Source of the DNA: Vibrio syngnathi
Lineage (GTDB): Bacteria; Pseudomonadota; Gammaproteobacteria; Enterobacterales; Vibrionaceae
DNA length: 64,000 bases
Direction: 5' to 3'
Assembly: GCF_002119525.1 (NCBI RefSeq)
Contig: NZ_CP017916.1
Span: 2,976,001 to 3,040,000, forward strand
The notes below the pieces were generated by a model. The model did not search any database, was not told where the DNA came from, and saw nothing but the letters and a program-made list of their open reading frames with translations. The stretch's first letter is position 1. Every line of letters starts with the position of its first letter. The translations under genes and the position numbers were made by a program. Below are positions 63,055 through 64,000 of this stretch, piece after piece.

Positions 63055-64000
63055 TTAGTTAATGACCTTTAGTAAATTCTTCGAAATAGGAGTCGTGCAG
63101 TTTGTTAAGCTTGGATGCATATTGTCTTTTATTCTTATATAGTCAACCTTGTAAGTACCAAGCAGATCACATGCGTTATTTACATTGTCAAGTGATTTTA
63201 TAGCAGTCTCTATTCTAGTATCTTTATTTTTAGGGTCATAATGAAAGCCGTGGTGAAAAATCCAATGGAATACCGGTAATAATCCATCCCAATCAAAATG
63301 ATATATTCTAGAATCGGACCAATTAAAAACTTTTGACGCAATGGCAAACCTAGTTAACAGTTCCTCATCACTTGCTGCGCTTACAATGCTGTATGCGAGG
63401 TATGAGTAATTATTTCCAATGGCACTAATGTAAGGGATTTCGTGTTGGATGTCAGTCATAATCACAGACCCTTCAGGAAGTTTTTTTAACTCTTCATAAA
63501 CTGTTTTTTCGTTAAAGTCGTTGTATTTATCCTTATTGTCCCATCCCGAGTAAGCATATGTTAAGACGATCAATATGGTCAAAATAATATTTAAAAGAGC
63601 GGGTATTCGCTTCCAAATTTCCCCCATCGCAGCCACAAGAGCGACGGGGGCGAGGTAAGCAAATACTCTTAGTTCGACTAGGTGAACCTGAGGAAATGAT
63701 AAAAAGTTATCTAAAACGTAAATAAACAGCGCAGAAATAAAGCACGCAATATTAAAGGCCAAAGAAGTTTGCCTAACATCTTTTCTTGAAAAGAAAAAAG
63801 AAAGTAAAGTTACAATTGCAAAAAATAGCAAAAAGTACCACATTGCTGAATTGGAGTTTGTAGTTCCAACTCGAGCATAAAAATCTGAATATAACCCGGT
63901 CTCATATACTAGAAAGTTTATTATTACAAATGGGATAGATACCCATACAGCCAAAATAAAATATTTGTAGTCTGGTGTTTTTTTATTTTTCACCCAAAAA
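63055..64000 (-). CDS. Polytopic membrane protein with soluble C-terminal domain (cut by window edge)
   Basis: At least 315 codons, still open at the right edge (a GTG at 63993 is in frame but so are the codons before it). Five hydrophobic segments are visible (YFILAVWVSIPFVIINFLVY; MWYFLLFFAIVTLLSFFF; AFNIACFISALFIYVLDNFL; VFAYLAPVALVAAMGEIW; LLNIILTILIVLTYAYSG), then a polar C-terminal half with EGSVIMTDIQHEIPYIS. The form is like GT-C-type or Wzy-like polysaccharide membrane enzymes, but I recognise no family. Low G+C agrees with an O-antigen region. Confidence 0.6.
   Translation of the reverse strand, partial: FWVKNKKTPDYKYFILAVWVSIPFVIINFLVYETGLYSDFYARVGTTNSNSAMWYFLLFFAIVTLLSFFFSRKDVRQTSLAFNIACFISALFIYVLDNFLSFPQVHLVELRVFAYLAPVALVAAMGEIWKRIPALLNIILTILIVLTYAYSGWDNKDKYNDFNEKTVYEELKKLPEGSVIMTDIQHEIPYISAIGNNYSYLAYSIVSAASDEELLTRFAIASKVFNWSDSRIYHFDWDGLLPVFHWIFHHGFHYDPKNKDTRIETAIKSLDNVNNACDLLGTYKVDYIRIKDNMHPSLTNCTTPISKNLLKVIN

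Overview
The window is chromosomal DNA of a Vibrio, most likely from the Splendidus clade or a close relative. Supporting signs are the Na+-type flagellar motor gene motX beside purA and rnr, the hfq superoperon in gammaproteobacterial order (tsaE-amiB-mutL-miaA-hfq-hflX-hflK-hflC), frdABCD beside efp/epmB, a VcINDY-like carboxylate transporter, and a large tRNA array. The species call is inference; no database search was possible.

Layout. 1-8.8 kb: start of pgi, yjbQ, an Omp85-type barrel protein, alr-dnaB, a DUF481 outer-membrane protein, and rpsF-rpsR-rplI with no priB between rpsF and rpsR. 8-16 kb: rlmB-rnr, an exported amidohydrolase, motX, purA and an inverted yjeT-like gene. 16-27 kb: the hfq superoperon, divergent from queG. 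27-29.7 kb: a 0.63 kb AT-rich region with two DnaA-box matches and a direct repeat, then 15 tRNA genes strictly alternating Gly(GCC) and initiator Met(CAU), read leftward from one strong promoter. 29.9-38.7 kb: orn, rsgA-psd, a DASS transporter, a dCache chemoreceptor with an amino-acid-sensor motif, an EamA permease and epmA. 39-44.4 kb: frdABCD, efp and epmB; with epmA this gives EF-P and two of its modification enzymes within 7 kb. 44.6-50.1 kb: MgtC-like protein, diguanylate cyclase, a secreted repeat protein, groSL.

50.2-64 kb is surface-polysaccharide territory. It has a wzz gene broken by one in-frame TAA, a MATE pump, ogt, gpmI, then three genes that together fit synthesis and membrane priming of a 6-deoxy-HexNAc such as QuiNAc (WbpM-like dehydratase, 4-ketoreductase, small phosphoglycosyl transferase). 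A 3.4 kb insertion-sequence graveyard follows: an IS5-type element inside an IS3-type element inside an older IS5-type fragment, next to an internally deleted IS3-type remnant. The window ends in a truncated membrane-protein gene.

Non-coding structure is rich. A roughly 100-bp double-hairpin palindromic repeat occurs three times plus one half copy, once between groS and groL. Simple CGAGATACGAG-like repeats flank several genes. Short tandem repeats lie upstream of frdA (17-bp period) and between the cyclase and the secreted repeat protein (19-bp period). I did not find a clear novel defence or biosynthetic system. The best candidates for follow-up are the wzz nonsense mutation, the tRNA array, the origin-like region beside it, the QuiNAc module and the palindromic repeat family.
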